In this document: positions 9,376 through 17,840 of the stretch, piece by piece
How positions within the stretch are numbered: position 1 is the first letter of the stretch
Layout of the letters: each line of letters opens with the position of its first letter
Assembly: GCF_022678485.1 (NCBI RefSeq)
Contig: NZ_JALBYP010000039.1
Coordinates: 62,001-126,000, forward strand
From: Aliiroseovarius sediminis
GTDB lineage: Bacteria > Pseudomonadota > Alphaproteobacteria > Rhodobacterales > Rhodobacteraceae
DNA: 64,000 bases
Direction of reading: 5' to 3'
Translations under genes and position numbers: made by a program
Notes under the pieces: generated by a model
Told to the model about the DNA's origin: nothing
Databases searched by the model: none
What the model saw: the letters and a program-made list of their open reading frames with translations, nothing else

Positions 9376-10768
9376 GGTCGTGTCGCGAATGCTGTGGAAA
9401 CTCCCTGGCAGCGTGCTCCGAGCATGTGAAGCTTCGGCCTGTTAGGCGGCGAGGTCAAGGGGCATGGGCTCGAGGGGCTGAGAGAGGGTTTCCCAGCCAT
9501 CGACCTTGCGCATCTGGATCTGGCCGGAGGCGAGCAGCGCCCAGAGCAGCATGGGCACGGTCTCTGCAGAGGGCAGCACGGTCTGGGTCTTGATGCGGCG
9601 GCGGAACTCCCCGTTCAGGCGCTCGATGGCGTTGGTGGTCCGGGCCGATTTCCATTGCGAGGGGTCGAGCCGTGTGAAGGTGAAGAGCCGGTCGCCTGCT
9701 TCCTCCAGGCTGTCGGCCACCGCTCGGCACTTCAGGCGCCATTTGCGGAGGAAGGCCTTGCGGCGCGTCTCAATCCCGGCGGCGGTGTCGGCGTAAATCA
9801 TGTCGCGGTAGTCCTCGGTCAACTCGTCTTGGAGGTGCTTCGGCGCGTGGGCCAGGAGGTTGCGGTGCTTGTGAACCGTGCAGCGCTGGATCGGCAGGTC
9901 CTCGCCCCACAGCGCCACGAGCGCGGCCTCCAACCCCGGGGCACCGTCAACGATCACGAATTCAGGCCACTTCAAACCGCGGGCATCAAGGTCATCCAGG
10001 AACTGGCGCCAGGCGGCCGTGCTCTCGCCACCCATGTTCCTGATGGATAACAGCACCTTCTGTCCGTCGCGGCGCACACCGATGGCGGCCAGAACAGAAA
10101 TGTTCGTGGCTTTCCGGTCCAGTCGGGTCTTGATCACGGTGCCGTCGAGGATCAGGCGGACAATGTCTTCATCGGCCAGACTGCGCGCACACCAGGCGTC
10201 CCAGTCCACCTTGACCTTGCGCCAGGCGCGGCTGACCACGTCCTTGCTGACCGCGCCCTCGAAAAGCCCGAACAGCGCCCGCTTGACCCGGCGCGTGTTG
10301 GTTCCGGAGAGGTAGACTGCCGCGATCAGGGCCTCGGCCTTCTTCGTCAGCCGCTGGTAACGGGGCAGCGCCTTCGAGCGCCACTCCGTCACCTTGCCAG
10401 CATCATCCTCAATCCGGGCGCGCGGCACCCGCACTGTCTCGGTACCGAAGGTGCCAGTGAGTTGCCGCTCCCGGTGCCCGTGGCGATACCCTTTCGCCGA
10501 GCCGCCGCTCCGGTCGTAACGAAGGCGGCCGAGAAAGCTCGCGAGTTCTTCTTCGAAAACGGCTTCGATGGTCGCGCGGACGTGGCTCCGCAGCCGCTCC
10601 TCGATCGGATCGAAACCGGCCTCTCCGGCCAGTAGCGCAAAGCTCGCGGTGTCGGTAATCTGGTTCATGGCGTGATCTCCCTGGCGGTTGCCGCCGCCGG
10701 TTGGGTGGGTGTCAGTTCACCCGGAGATTACGCCGCCCTCAAATTTCCACCAACTCCCCGACACGACC
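9376..10768 (-). mobile_element. IS256-family insertion sequence
   Basis: A 1393-bp element with terminal repeats GGTCGTGTCG at both ends (9376 inward, and 10768 inward), extended imperfectly over about 25 bp. Perfect 8-bp target duplication CGGTTCAG at 9368-9375 and 10769-10776. It lies inside the N-terminal coding part of the IS6 transposase. Confidence 0.9.
9442..10668 (-). CDS. IS256-family (mutator-type) transposase
   Basis: A 408-residue transposase starting MNQITDTASFALLAG. Mutator signatures are visible: YRHGHRERQLTGTFG, LILDGTVIKTRL (first D), EFVIVDGAPGLEAAL (second D), RCTVHKHRNLL (C/H) and TTNAIERLNGEFRRR (E). The length is normal and the gene is uninterrupted, so the element may be active. 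It disrupts the surrounding IS6 element. Confidence 0.92.
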   Translation of the reverse strand: MNQITDTASFALLAGEAGFDPIEERLRSHVRATIEAVFEEELASFLGRLRYDRSGGSAKGYRHGHRERQLTGTFGTETVRVPRARIEDDAGKVTEWRSKALPRYQRLTKKAEALIAAVYLSGTNTRRVKRALFGLFEGAVSKDVVSRAWRKVKVDWDAWCARSLADEDIVRLILDGTVIKTRLDRKATNISVLAAIGVRRDGQKVLLSIRNMGGESTAAWRQFLDDLDARGLKWPEFVIVDGAPGLEAALVALWGEDLPIQRCTVHKHRNLLAHAPKHLQDELTEDYRDMIYADTAAGIETRRKAFLRKWRLKCRAVADSLEEAGDRLFTFTRLDPSQWKSARTTNAIERLNGEFRRRIKTQTVLPSAETVPMLLWALLASGQIQMRKVDGWETLSQPLEPMPLDLAA

Positions 10769-10951
10769 CGGTTCAGGAGCATTTCCTCGACCTCGCGTAG
10801 GGAGAGGTTGAAACGCACATAAAGCCAAACCGCGTGCGTGATGATCTCTGGCGGAAAACGGTGGCGCTTGTAGCTGACAGTCGTACTCATGCGTAGCAAC
10901 TACGAAAAATATCCAACGCTGCCAACGGACCCGTGTTAACGTGACAGTTCC

Positions 10952-11132
10952 GCTCGAAGCGCTTGGCGTGTCGACGATCGATATGACGGCACTCGGCAAC
11001 GGGGGCGGCAATCATTTTCTCCCCGGCACATCCGCATCCGCAATCGCACTGATCAAAGGGTTGAGGGATGTGGGTCTTGAGTCTGGAAATGCGCTCTCGG
11101 TAGGTCCGGTGAGTATCACGCTGGGCGGCTGA
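10952..11132 (+). pseudogene. C-terminal fragment of an unrecognised gene
   Basis: Open frame emerging from the right end of the IS6 element, reading LEALGVSTIDMTALGNGG, GTSASAIALIKGLRDVG and ending SVGPVSITLGG. The composition looks like real coding sequence, but the start lies inside the IS and the family is not recognised. It does not look like the missing end of the Hsp90-like protein. Confidence 0.3.
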
Positions 11133-11324
11133 TAGGTATTCAGTATGAACCCTATAGGCTGGCGGAGAAAAACGCTTCTGATCAGCAATTCGTAAGCGCA
11201 ACGAAAGTCCGCAATCCGCCGCTTCTGTTGAAAAACTGACGTTTGCGAATGCAGAACTGGGACTTCCAAATTCGGCGCAAGCGCCTTAGGCGTCAGGCTT
11301 TCCATCATTCATGCGAAACGCGCC

Positions 11325-11861
11325 TCATCCATCCAGCGCGCTTGACATGCTCGGGCTTCGAGTCGCGATCACTTCGTCCAGATTCAGAGGCCTATATTCA
11401 GTTTGCTCGACGCTCACGCACATATGCCGCTCTGTTGGGGCGGGTTTGTGGTGTAGGTGGCCGTGGATGTTACAAGCAAACCGTTCGCCGAGACCACTGC
11501 GGGCAGAGAGGTCGATTGGCAGGTGTGTCAACACTATCTTTGCGGCGTCCAAGACCTTCCACAACGACATCGATTGAAAGACTTGCGTCAATTGGTGGTC
11601 TTGGGGGGTATCGTGATTGCCGAGGATCAAGTGTTTCTGTCCATTCAGCCGCGAAAGTATTTTCCAGCCGTCACCTCCGTAGACATCGCCCAAATGAAAG
11701 ACTGTGTCATCGGGCCGGATAAGATCATTCCAGTTGTCCGCCAAACATTCATTCATCTTGCTGACGGTTTCAAAGTCGCGTGCCGTTTTTCCTGGCGCAA
11801 GACCTGCGCCGATTAAACTGCTGTCTCCGAAATGCGTGTCGGAGGTAATCCATGTTATCAT
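11325..11861 (-). CDS. Calcineurin-like metallophosphoesterase
   Basis: A 178-residue protein from MITWITSDTHFGD; AGGAAC precedes the ATG, so this start is preferred over the upstream frame to 11981. It has the metal-binding motifs of the family: D-T-H near residue 8, GDVYGGD, GNHD and GHLHH. These small phosphoesterases hydrolyse phosphomonoesters, diesters or nucleotides. The gene lies downstream of the LysR/ABC locus on the same strand, so it may act on a phosphorus compound taken up by that transporter; this is an inference from location. Confidence 0.85.
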   Translation of the reverse strand: MITWITSDTHFGDSSLIGAGLAPGKTARDFETVSKMNECLADNWNDLIRPDDTVFHLGDVYGGDGWKILSRLNGQKHLILGNHDTPQDHQLTQVFQSMSLWKVLDAAKIVLTHLPIDLSARSGLGERFACNIHGHLHHKPAPTERHMCVSVEQTEYRPLNLDEVIATRSPSMSSALDG

Positions 11862-11983
11862 TCTAGGTTCCTTATTCGCAAATGGAGCCGCTCTGATGCA
11901 TGGGCGAGAGGGGGCTGAACGACTTAGAGACATGTTCTCGCAAGGCGACGCAGCATTTACCAAACCAGCACCCTCATACACCT

Positions 11984-12895
11984 CTACTCTTCCCCGGCAG
12001 GTTTCGAGCCACCGCGCATTTTCTTGGCTAAATACTTGGAAAATTTCGCTGCCGCAGGGGACAACGTGCGCCCATGAAGTTTCACTAACCGAACATTTGC
12101 TGGTTTCATTTTTGTAATCTTGAGCAAGATTGAATGTGCTGCTTCATTTTCGCTCTGTTCGTATAGCGAAAGTCCAAAGGTGATGAGTCCACCACTCCGG
12201 CATGCGCTGGCGATGGAGGCATATGTGTTGCTCTCGACTGTTGGGGACAAAACGGTATTTTCGCGGTTGGCTTGCTGATCGAGCATGAGGCGCAGCCCTG
12301 ACCCCTGCGGCGGCAACACGATCTGATGCTTTGCAATCTCTGAAATGGACACTTCATCTGCAGCGGAAAGCGGATGTTGTGTGGAGACCACGGCAATTAT
12401 TTCTTGTTCTGCCTCTCCGAGAACCGATAGCTCCGAATGGTCAGAGAGGTTCAGGCAAAGGCCGATATCCGAGTGAAACTCCTGTAAATCCGTCAAGGCG
12501 CGCGCCGAAGACGAGTGGTTCAGCGCGACTGTAACCTTAGGGTTCTTTTGCTGGAACTTCGCCAGATGCACAGGCAGGAAACTCTCAAGAACCGACTGGC
12601 TCGCACAGATGCGCACATGGCCGCTGGTGGCTTTCTTGATCGCCAAAAGCTCGCCACGGACCTTCTCCATTTCCGCCAGTTGCGCGCGCGCATGAACGGC
12701 GAGGTATTGGCCTGACGGATTGAGCCGCAGCCCCTTGGAGGTGCGTTCGAACAGGTCCACCCCGAAATGGGCCTCAAGCGCCAGAATTTTGCGGCTAAGT
12801 GCCGATGGCGTCAGTGACATATGTTCCGCCGCCTTACGAATGGAACGGAACTGGACGATGACGTCGAGGATTTTAAGATCGTTGAAGTTTTGCAT
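11984..12895 (-). CDS. LysR-family transcriptional regulator
   Basis: A 303-residue protein with the N-terminal winged HTH (FNDLKILDVIVQFRSIRKAA, LTPSALSRKILALEAHFG, LFERTSKGLRLNPSG). A periplasmic-binding-like effector domain follows (VRICASQSVLESFLP, IGLCLNLSDHSE). It lies 14 bases downstream of the ABC ATPase gene on the same strand, so it is probably in the operon and regulates it. The effector is unknown. Confidence 0.88.
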   Translation of the reverse strand: MQNFNDLKILDVIVQFRSIRKAAEHMSLTPSALSRKILALEAHFGVDLFERTSKGLRLNPSGQYLAVHARAQLAEMEKVRGELLAIKKATSGHVRICASQSVLESFLPVHLAKFQQKNPKVTVALNHSSSARALTDLQEFHSDIGLCLNLSDHSELSVLGEAEQEIIAVVSTQHPLSAADEVSISEIAKHQIVLPPQGSGLRLMLDQQANRENTVLSPTVESNTYASIASACRSGGLITFGLSLYEQSENEAAHSILLKITKMKPANVRLVKLHGRTLSPAAAKFSKYLAKKMRGGSKPAGEE

Positions 12896-12909
12896 GGAGA
12901 TCGCCGCCG

Positions 12910-13917
12910 CTATGCCCGCAAGGGAACAACGTGGTCAGGAAGAATGGTCACGCCCATATCCTCCGTTACGGGGGGCTTGGTCTCGGAAAAGAAGGTAAGA
13001 CTTTGCCCTTTGACCTCCACTTTGATTTCAAAACGCCCGTCGATGAACACCATGTCTTGCAACCGTGCGGGATGATCGGCCCGCTCCCGTGTGAATTGAA
13101 CCGCATTGCGCGGAACCAAAAGCCAGTCCGCCTGCGCATCAATTCCCGTGGCAAGGCTGTCGTGCGTTTCGAAAAAGGCCCGCGGCACGATATTGCCCGC
13201 GTTTACAAACCGTGCGGTTTCGACTGTGGTGGGGCGTGTGAATATGTCCAAAGGCGTGCCCACCTGCTGGATCTGACCGTCAGCCATCACAGCAATGCGG
13301 TCAGACAGGATTTGTGCCTCGCGCCGGTCGTGGGTGACGTTGATACAGGTCAGGCCGAACTGTTTGGCCAGATTACGGATTTCATGCCCGAGATCGTCGC
13401 GCAGGTTTGAATCGAGACTGGCAAGCGGCTCATCAAGCAAGATGACCTTGGGCGAGAGCGCCAGCGCACGAGCGATGCCCACCCGTTGGCGCTGGCCACC
13501 CGAAAGCTGGCGGGGGTATTTGCCCGCATGGGCCGACATTTGCACTTGAGCCAGAACTTCGGCCACGCGCGGCGCAATATCGTTTTTGGCCCAGCCATAG
13601 CTGCGCAGAGGAAAGGCGATGTTTTCGTCGATGGTCAGATGGGGCCAAAGCGCGTGATCCTGAAAAACAAAGCCGAACTGCCGTGCCTGCGTGGGCACGA
13701 AATGGCCCCGCTGCGGTTCATCCAGAACCGTGCCGTTATAGGAAAGCTGTCCGCATCCGGCGCGTTCCAGCCCCGCGATGATCCGCAACAGGGTGGATTT
13801 ACCACAACCCGACTGCCCCAAAAGCGTAACAAATTCACCCTCCTCTATGTCGAGGTCGATGCCTTTCAAAATCTCCGTGGTTCCGAAGGTTTTGTGTAGC
13901 CTGTGCAGGTTCATCAT
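12910..13917 (-). CDS. ABC transporter ATPase (Fe3+/aminoethylphosphonate-type)
   Basis: A 335-residue ATPase. Walker A GQSGCGKSTLLRI is near residue 34, Q-loop FVFQDHALWP, signature LSGGQRQRVGIARALA, Walker B VILLDEPLASLD and H-loop NVTHDRREA. A C-terminal TOBE-like region (about 245-335) is typical of the polyamine/iron/phosphonate importer group. The next gene upstream encodes the fused permease, three bases away. The substrate is not determined by sequence. Confidence 0.9.
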   Translation of the reverse strand: MMNLHRLHKTFGTTEILKGIDLDIEEGEFVTLLGQSGCGKSTLLRIIAGLERAGCGQLSYNGTVLDEPQRGHFVPTQARQFGFVFQDHALWPHLTIDENIAFPLRSYGWAKNDIAPRVAEVLAQVQMSAHAGKYPRQLSGGQRQRVGIARALALSPKVILLDEPLASLDSNLRDDLGHEIRNLAKQFGLTCINVTHDRREAQILSDRIAVMADGQIQQVGTPLDIFTRPTTVETARFVNAGNIVPRAFFETHDSLATGIDAQADWLLVPRNAVQFTRERADHPARLQDMVFIDGRFEIKVEVKGQSLTFFSETKPPVTEDMGVTILPDHVVPLRA

Positions 13918-13920
13918 GGT

Positions 13921-15618
13921 TCAGCGACCTTTCGAGGGGCCCAAGGAATTGAGGTAATTGGCCAATGCGATGAAACCGCCCGAAATCAGAACAGACACGA
14001 GGCTCATTGCCATGGCCGTGTTAACCGACCCTTGGTCGAACTGGTGGAACACAAAGGTCGAGACGGTTTCAAAGCCTGGTGGTGTAAGCAAAAGTGAGGT
14101 CACCAGCTCTCGCGAGGCGATAGAGAACACGATGAACCCCGACGCCACGGAAACACCGAGCAAGGCCGGACCGTTGACGCGCAAGATCACGCCCAGGTCG
14201 CTGGCCCCGTAAACCACGGCCGCGTCCTGCATCGACATGGGCAACTGGCGCAGGGTGCTGGTGATCATACGCACGGGATAGGGCAGCATGATGCAGGTAT
14301 AAGCCAGAAGCATCACCCACCACGTGTTGTAGGGCGTCCACGGCCAGAAGGCCTGATTCCACACAAGGATCAATCCCACTGCCAGCGTCATGGCAGGAAG
14401 CGCATTGGGCAGCGTCAAAAGGAAGTCCAGCGGATCGGAGAGAACCGACCGCCAACGCACGATGAAAAAGGCCGCCAGAATACCAATGGTCACAGTGACC
14501 AGTGCAGTTACAGTGGCCAGATGCAGGCTCGTCAAAATGGCGTCCAGCGCACCTTCGTGGGTCGTGAACAGGGCGATGAAAGCATCGAAATTGAGATTGG
14601 ACCACACCAGCCCCCCCGACATGCGCTGCATCATCGCGCTGCACAGAATGGACAAAAGAGGCAGCCCAACAGCGACGAAGGCCAGCAGGCCAAGAGCGAT
14701 ATGGCTGACCGCCGTGCCCGCCATACCCAACTGCGATTCACGCGCTTGGGATTGCACTTCGTCGACGCTCGTTGCGACCTGCTTCGTCAGCTTCAAATGC
14801 AAGGAATAGGCGCAAAGTGCGATAACGATCAGGATCAGCGACAGAACCGACGCACCCGGCAGGTCGATCGGCCAGTCGCTCAGTTTTTCGTGGATGTAAG
14901 TCACAACAAAGTCGATCCCGACCCGCCGGCCAAGAATTTCCGCCGTGCCGAATTCTTCGACCGTCATGATGAAAACAAGCAAATTGCTCGACACAATCGC
15001 GGCCCCCACAAGCGGCAAGACGATGCGAAACAACCGCCGCAGGGGCGTTGCTCCGAACACCCGCGCCACGTCGTCATAACGCTGCCCGACGATTTGCAAG
15101 GCGCTGGAGGTGGTGAAATAGACGATCGGAAAGAGGTTGAGCGCCATCACCACCACGATCCCGAAAAAGCTGTAGAGCACGGCACTCAGGTTGAATCCGA
15201 AAATCTGTTCGATGAAGCCGTTATTCTGTCCCAACTGAATCCATGCAAATGCCCCCGTGAAGGGCGGGATCAGAAAAGGGACAAGAAACAGCACATCCCA
15301 TAGCGCCCCGCGCCGTCCCAAACGAACGCGCAAAAGCGCCGCCACCACGGCGATGACTGTGGAAATCGCACAGACCGAAACAGCAAGCGCCACAGAATTG
15401 AACACGGCCTGCAACAGGCGTGGATCATCGAAATGGGGGGCGAAATTGCCAAAGGCTCCGACAAGGGAGAGCGCATTGAGTTCGGGGAAAATCGCAAAGA
15501 GGATGACCGCCAGAACCGGCATGGCAACGACGACAGAGGCAAATCCCATCGTTGCGAGAAAAAGAGAGGCGCGAAGCACGCCTCCCCGTTGTTTATGAGG
15601 TGCCTGTGCGGGCATCAT
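13921..15618 (-). CDS. ABC transporter permease, fused double domain
   Basis: About 565 residues from MMPAQAPHK; the upstream frame to 15696 would overlap the binding-protein gene, so the start at 15618, five bases after its stop, is chosen. It has about twelve membrane segments in two binding-protein-dependent transport domains, each with an EAA-type loop (YDDVARVFGATPLRRLFRI and MQDAAVVYGASDLGVILRV). This fused design is that of FbpB/ThiP/PhnU-like importers for iron(III), thiamine or 2-aminoethylphosphonate. Confidence 0.88.
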   Translation of the reverse strand: MMPAQAPHKQRGGVLRASLFLATMGFASVVVAMPVLAVILFAIFPELNALSLVGAFGNFAPHFDDPRLLQAVFNSVALAVSVCAISTVIAVVAALLRVRLGRRGALWDVLFLVPFLIPPFTGAFAWIQLGQNNGFIEQIFGFNLSAVLYSFFGIVVVMALNLFPIVYFTTSSALQIVGQRYDDVARVFGATPLRRLFRIVLPLVGAAIVSSNLLVFIMTVEEFGTAEILGRRVGIDFVVTYIHEKLSDWPIDLPGASVLSLILIVIALCAYSLHLKLTKQVATSVDEVQSQARESQLGMAGTAVSHIALGLLAFVAVGLPLLSILCSAMMQRMSGGLVWSNLNFDAFIALFTTHEGALDAILTSLHLATVTALVTVTIGILAAFFIVRWRSVLSDPLDFLLTLPNALPAMTLAVGLILVWNQAFWPWTPYNTWWVMLLAYTCIMLPYPVRMITSTLRQLPMSMQDAAVVYGASDLGVILRVNGPALLGVSVASGFIVFSIASRELVTSLLLTPPGFETVSTFVFHQFDQGSVNTAMAMSLVSVLISGGFIALANYLNSLGPSKGR

Positions 15619-15622
15619 GTGC

Positions 15623-16576
15623 TTATTCGACAGCGGCTGCGAAAGCGGCCTTGGTTGCCTCGGCGTCTGCTGCGGCCTGCACATAGTCGAAGTCAATCAG
15701 CGTCAACGCGTCCCAACCGGGGCGTTTGGCTTCGATATCGGTGCGTGCAGGCAGGATCATACGCTCGGCGACAAGTGCCTGACCTTCTTCGGAGAGAACG
15801 AAATCCATGAATTGCTTGGCTTCGTCGGCTTGGTCGGTCGAGGCAGGGATCATGATCGGGCGCGGGGCCAGAACCGTGCCGCTTTCGGGGTAGACGACTT
15901 CGATGGCTTCGCCCGCCGCTTTTTGGCCAATCGCGATGTAGTCAACCGCACCAAAGACAACGCCACGCGCACCGGAGAGGACCGGGTTCAATGCGGCCGC
16001 ATTCGCGCCAGGCACGATCATGCCATTGTCTTTCAGATCAGAGATCAACTCCCATGCTGCATCGCTATCTTGGCTAGCCAAGCCCTGCACCAAAGACAGA
16101 GCCGCGCCAGAGGCTGCGGGGTCGGGCATGGTGACCATGTCCTTATAGGCCGCATCGGTCAGGTCGGACCACTCAGAGGGTGCGGGCATATCGAGGGTTG
16201 TGTTGTAAACCATCGCGATGGCGGCGGCTCCCTGAGCCACATAGTCTTCGGTTTTCAGGGAGTCGGGAACGTTGCTGGCATTCACGGAAGTGTAGGGAAG
16301 CAATTCGCCCGCTTCACTCATCGTGATCGCGTGACCCCATGAGGCCGAGATGAGAACGTCCGCCTGCGGATTGGCTTTTTCCGCCTCATAGCGGGCCATC
16401 ACCTTGCCGGAGGTCGATTGAAAGAGGTTCACCGTGATGCCGGTTTTGGCGGTGAAGGCTTCTGCGAGGGCGGCCGAAAGCGGCTTCGGGCCTGCGCTAT
16501 ATACGGTCAGGTCGTCTGCTGTGACGGCTGTTGCGGCCATCATGGCGATGAGGGATGTCGCGAGCGTGCGGATCAT
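15623..16576 (-). CDS. ABC transporter periplasmic binding protein (Fe3+/AEP-type)
   Basis: A 317-residue protein with a signal peptide (MIRTLATSLIAMMAATAVTA, cleavage near residue 20). A type-II binding fold follows: DDLTVYSAGPKPLSAALAEA, GKVMARYEAEKANPQADVLI and SGARGVVFGAVDYIAI. AGGAAC lies before the ATG. The sequence is of the FbpA/AfuA superfamily. Typical tyrosine pairs for iron are not obvious, so an organic substrate such as an organophosphonate is possible. First gene of the operon. Confidence 0.88.
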   Translation of the reverse strand: MIRTLATSLIAMMAATAVTADDLTVYSAGPKPLSAALAEAFTAKTGITVNLFQSTSGKVMARYEAEKANPQADVLISASWGHAITMSEAGELLPYTSVNASNVPDSLKTEDYVAQGAAAIAMVYNTTLDMPAPSEWSDLTDAAYKDMVTMPDPAASGAALSLVQGLASQDSDAAWELISDLKDNGMIVPGANAAALNPVLSGARGVVFGAVDYIAIGQKAAGEAIEVVYPESGTVLAPRPIMIPASTDQADEAKQFMDFVLSEEGQALVAERMILPARTDIEAKRPGWDALTLIDFDYVQAAADAEATKAAFAAAVE

Positions 16577-17510
16577 GGTGCGTTCCTTTTGATGGATCGA
16601 AAAGACAGAAAACGGGGTACTTCATTGCACCTTTTTTATGAGATGAGGCAGTGCAACCCGCAACGTTCAGCATCAGAAAATTCCGACAAAATCGTCCCAC
16701 TTATCGGGACATTAACGTCTCCCTTATCAGGGGTTTGTAACAAGTAGTTAAAGCTCAAGAGTGATTTATTTTATATATATCAGGGTTTATCCGTGAGAGG
16801 TGTTTTGAAGAAAGCTATTTTCGCCACCTACGTGGTGCGAAAAATCGTGCCAATTATCGTAACACTTTTGTGACAAGTCCGGACATCGTGCGGCCATCAG
16901 ATTACGAGATAGGGTCATTCAGACTGAGACGAATTTGAGCATGATGAGGTTTGCCAGTATGCGCCAACTATGGCCAATGCTTGCGGCTATAAATTTGGCA
17001 ATCGTTCCTGCCGTTATTATTTCAATCGGGCACAACCTTTTTTTGATCGCCAATTCTTCTCAGCTTGAGGATCTCAGGAATTCTAAATTCATTGCATGCC
17101 AGGCTACTTCAGTTATCGGATTGCGAACTAGGTGAGAGGCGCAGTCTGCAAATTTCACGGACCGTGTTTTTGTCTACCAACCGTTTTTGCCATGCAGCGA
17201 AGGCCCAGCTTGACGGGCCGTACCGCAGCATTCGGTTTCGATATCCATCGGCAGATTTGGGATGTTGCGATGCGGTATATACTTGGGTCGGCCTAGGTTA
17301 GCTTATGGCCGTTCTTGGGGATTTGCGAAGCTTGCTATTATCTGCGCATTGCTGCCGTCGGTGTGGAACGCAGCGAATGTCTGGTCTCCTCCGTCACTTC
17401 TAAACGTGTCTCATGCCGTGGCTGCACAGGTCATGTACGCTTTGAGATGCGACCCGTCATTCAGTCGGTCGCGCCGAAGCCTGCAAGGTCAAAACTTGTA
17501 TGCCGCAAGT
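16577..17510. other. AT-richer intergenic region with a small membrane-protein remnant
   Basis: About 930 bases upstream of the ABC operon. It contains no intact gene. The operon promoter is probably near 16640-16760, where repeated TTATC-type words occur (CTTATCGGGACATTAACG, CCTTATCAGGGG). The right half contains the remnant at 16935-17135 and further degraded frames up to the IS5-family element. Confidence 0.4.
16935..17135 (+). pseudogene. N-terminal remnant of a membrane protein (possible sensor)
   Basis: The frame reads MRQLWPMLAAINLAIVPAVI then SIGHNLFLIANSSQLEDL: one membrane helix followed by a polar periplasmic-like start, as in chemoreceptors or sensor proteins. It ends after 66 codons and no continuation is found, so it is probably truncated or frameshifted. 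The family is not identified. Confidence 0.3.
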
Positions 17511-17840
17511 CTAGGGTCAGGATGCATTGATTTCTGTTGCGCTGCGTGATTCACGCCTCCGAAAACGGAGTGGTGACATGAGCGATCTCTTCTGGCTGAC
17601 CGACGCGCAGATGGCGCGCCTGGCTCCCTTCTTTCCCAGGTCGCACGGGAAGCCCCGGGTTGATGACAGACGGGTGCTGAGCGGGATTATTTTCATCAAT
17701 CGCAATGGCTTGCGTTGGCGCGATGCGCCCGCCGCGTATGGCCCACATAAGACATGGTGTGATTGCGGCGGTCGCTCTCCGGGGGCGAACGAGGTCCGGT
17801 ATGTTGGCCTCATGGATATAAGCCGTGAGGAGAACGTCCT

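Larger units (their letters stand above)
6356..10890 (-). pseudogene. IS6-family transposase interrupted twice
   Basis: The N-terminal piece (10890 to 10769) reads MSTTVSYKRHRFPPEI then REVEEMLLNR. The middle piece (about 9375 to 9339) reads GVDVSYETIR. The C-terminal piece (6905 to 6356) reads RRWAAKFAP, DIWHLDEVVV, RIVTDKLRSYG and RKRERCMQGF, covering the DDE core. The three pieces rebuild a contiguous IS6 transposase with a DDE domain. The gene cannot make one protein as it stands. Confidence 0.85.
6304..10951 (-). mobile_element. IS6-family element, split by IS66 and IS256 insertions
   Basis: Imperfect terminal repeats: GGCGTTGTCAACTTAACTCG at 6304-6323, and GGAACTGTCACGTTAACACG reading inward from 10951. 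The transposase is in three pieces that join in frame once the IS66 (6906-9338) and IS256 (9376-10768) elements and their target duplications are removed. Without them the element would be about 800 bp, normal for this family. The outer 8-bp flanks (GACCGGAC and GCTCGAAG) do not match, so the ends were rearranged after insertion. Confidence 0.8.

Noticed and set aside
6296-10959. Target duplication of the outer IS6 element
   Set aside because: The 8-bp flanks GACCGGAC and GCTCGAAG do not match, so no duplication is claimed.
11012-11308. 98-codon minus-strand frame beginning MMESLTPKALAPNLEV
   Set aside because: It overlaps the IS6 flank fragment, has no ribosome site, and I could not support a family; left unannotated.
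14521-15303. Plus-strand frame opposite the ABC permease
   Set aside because: Antisense to a gene with clear transport-domain motifs; charged, repetitive composition typical of a shadow.
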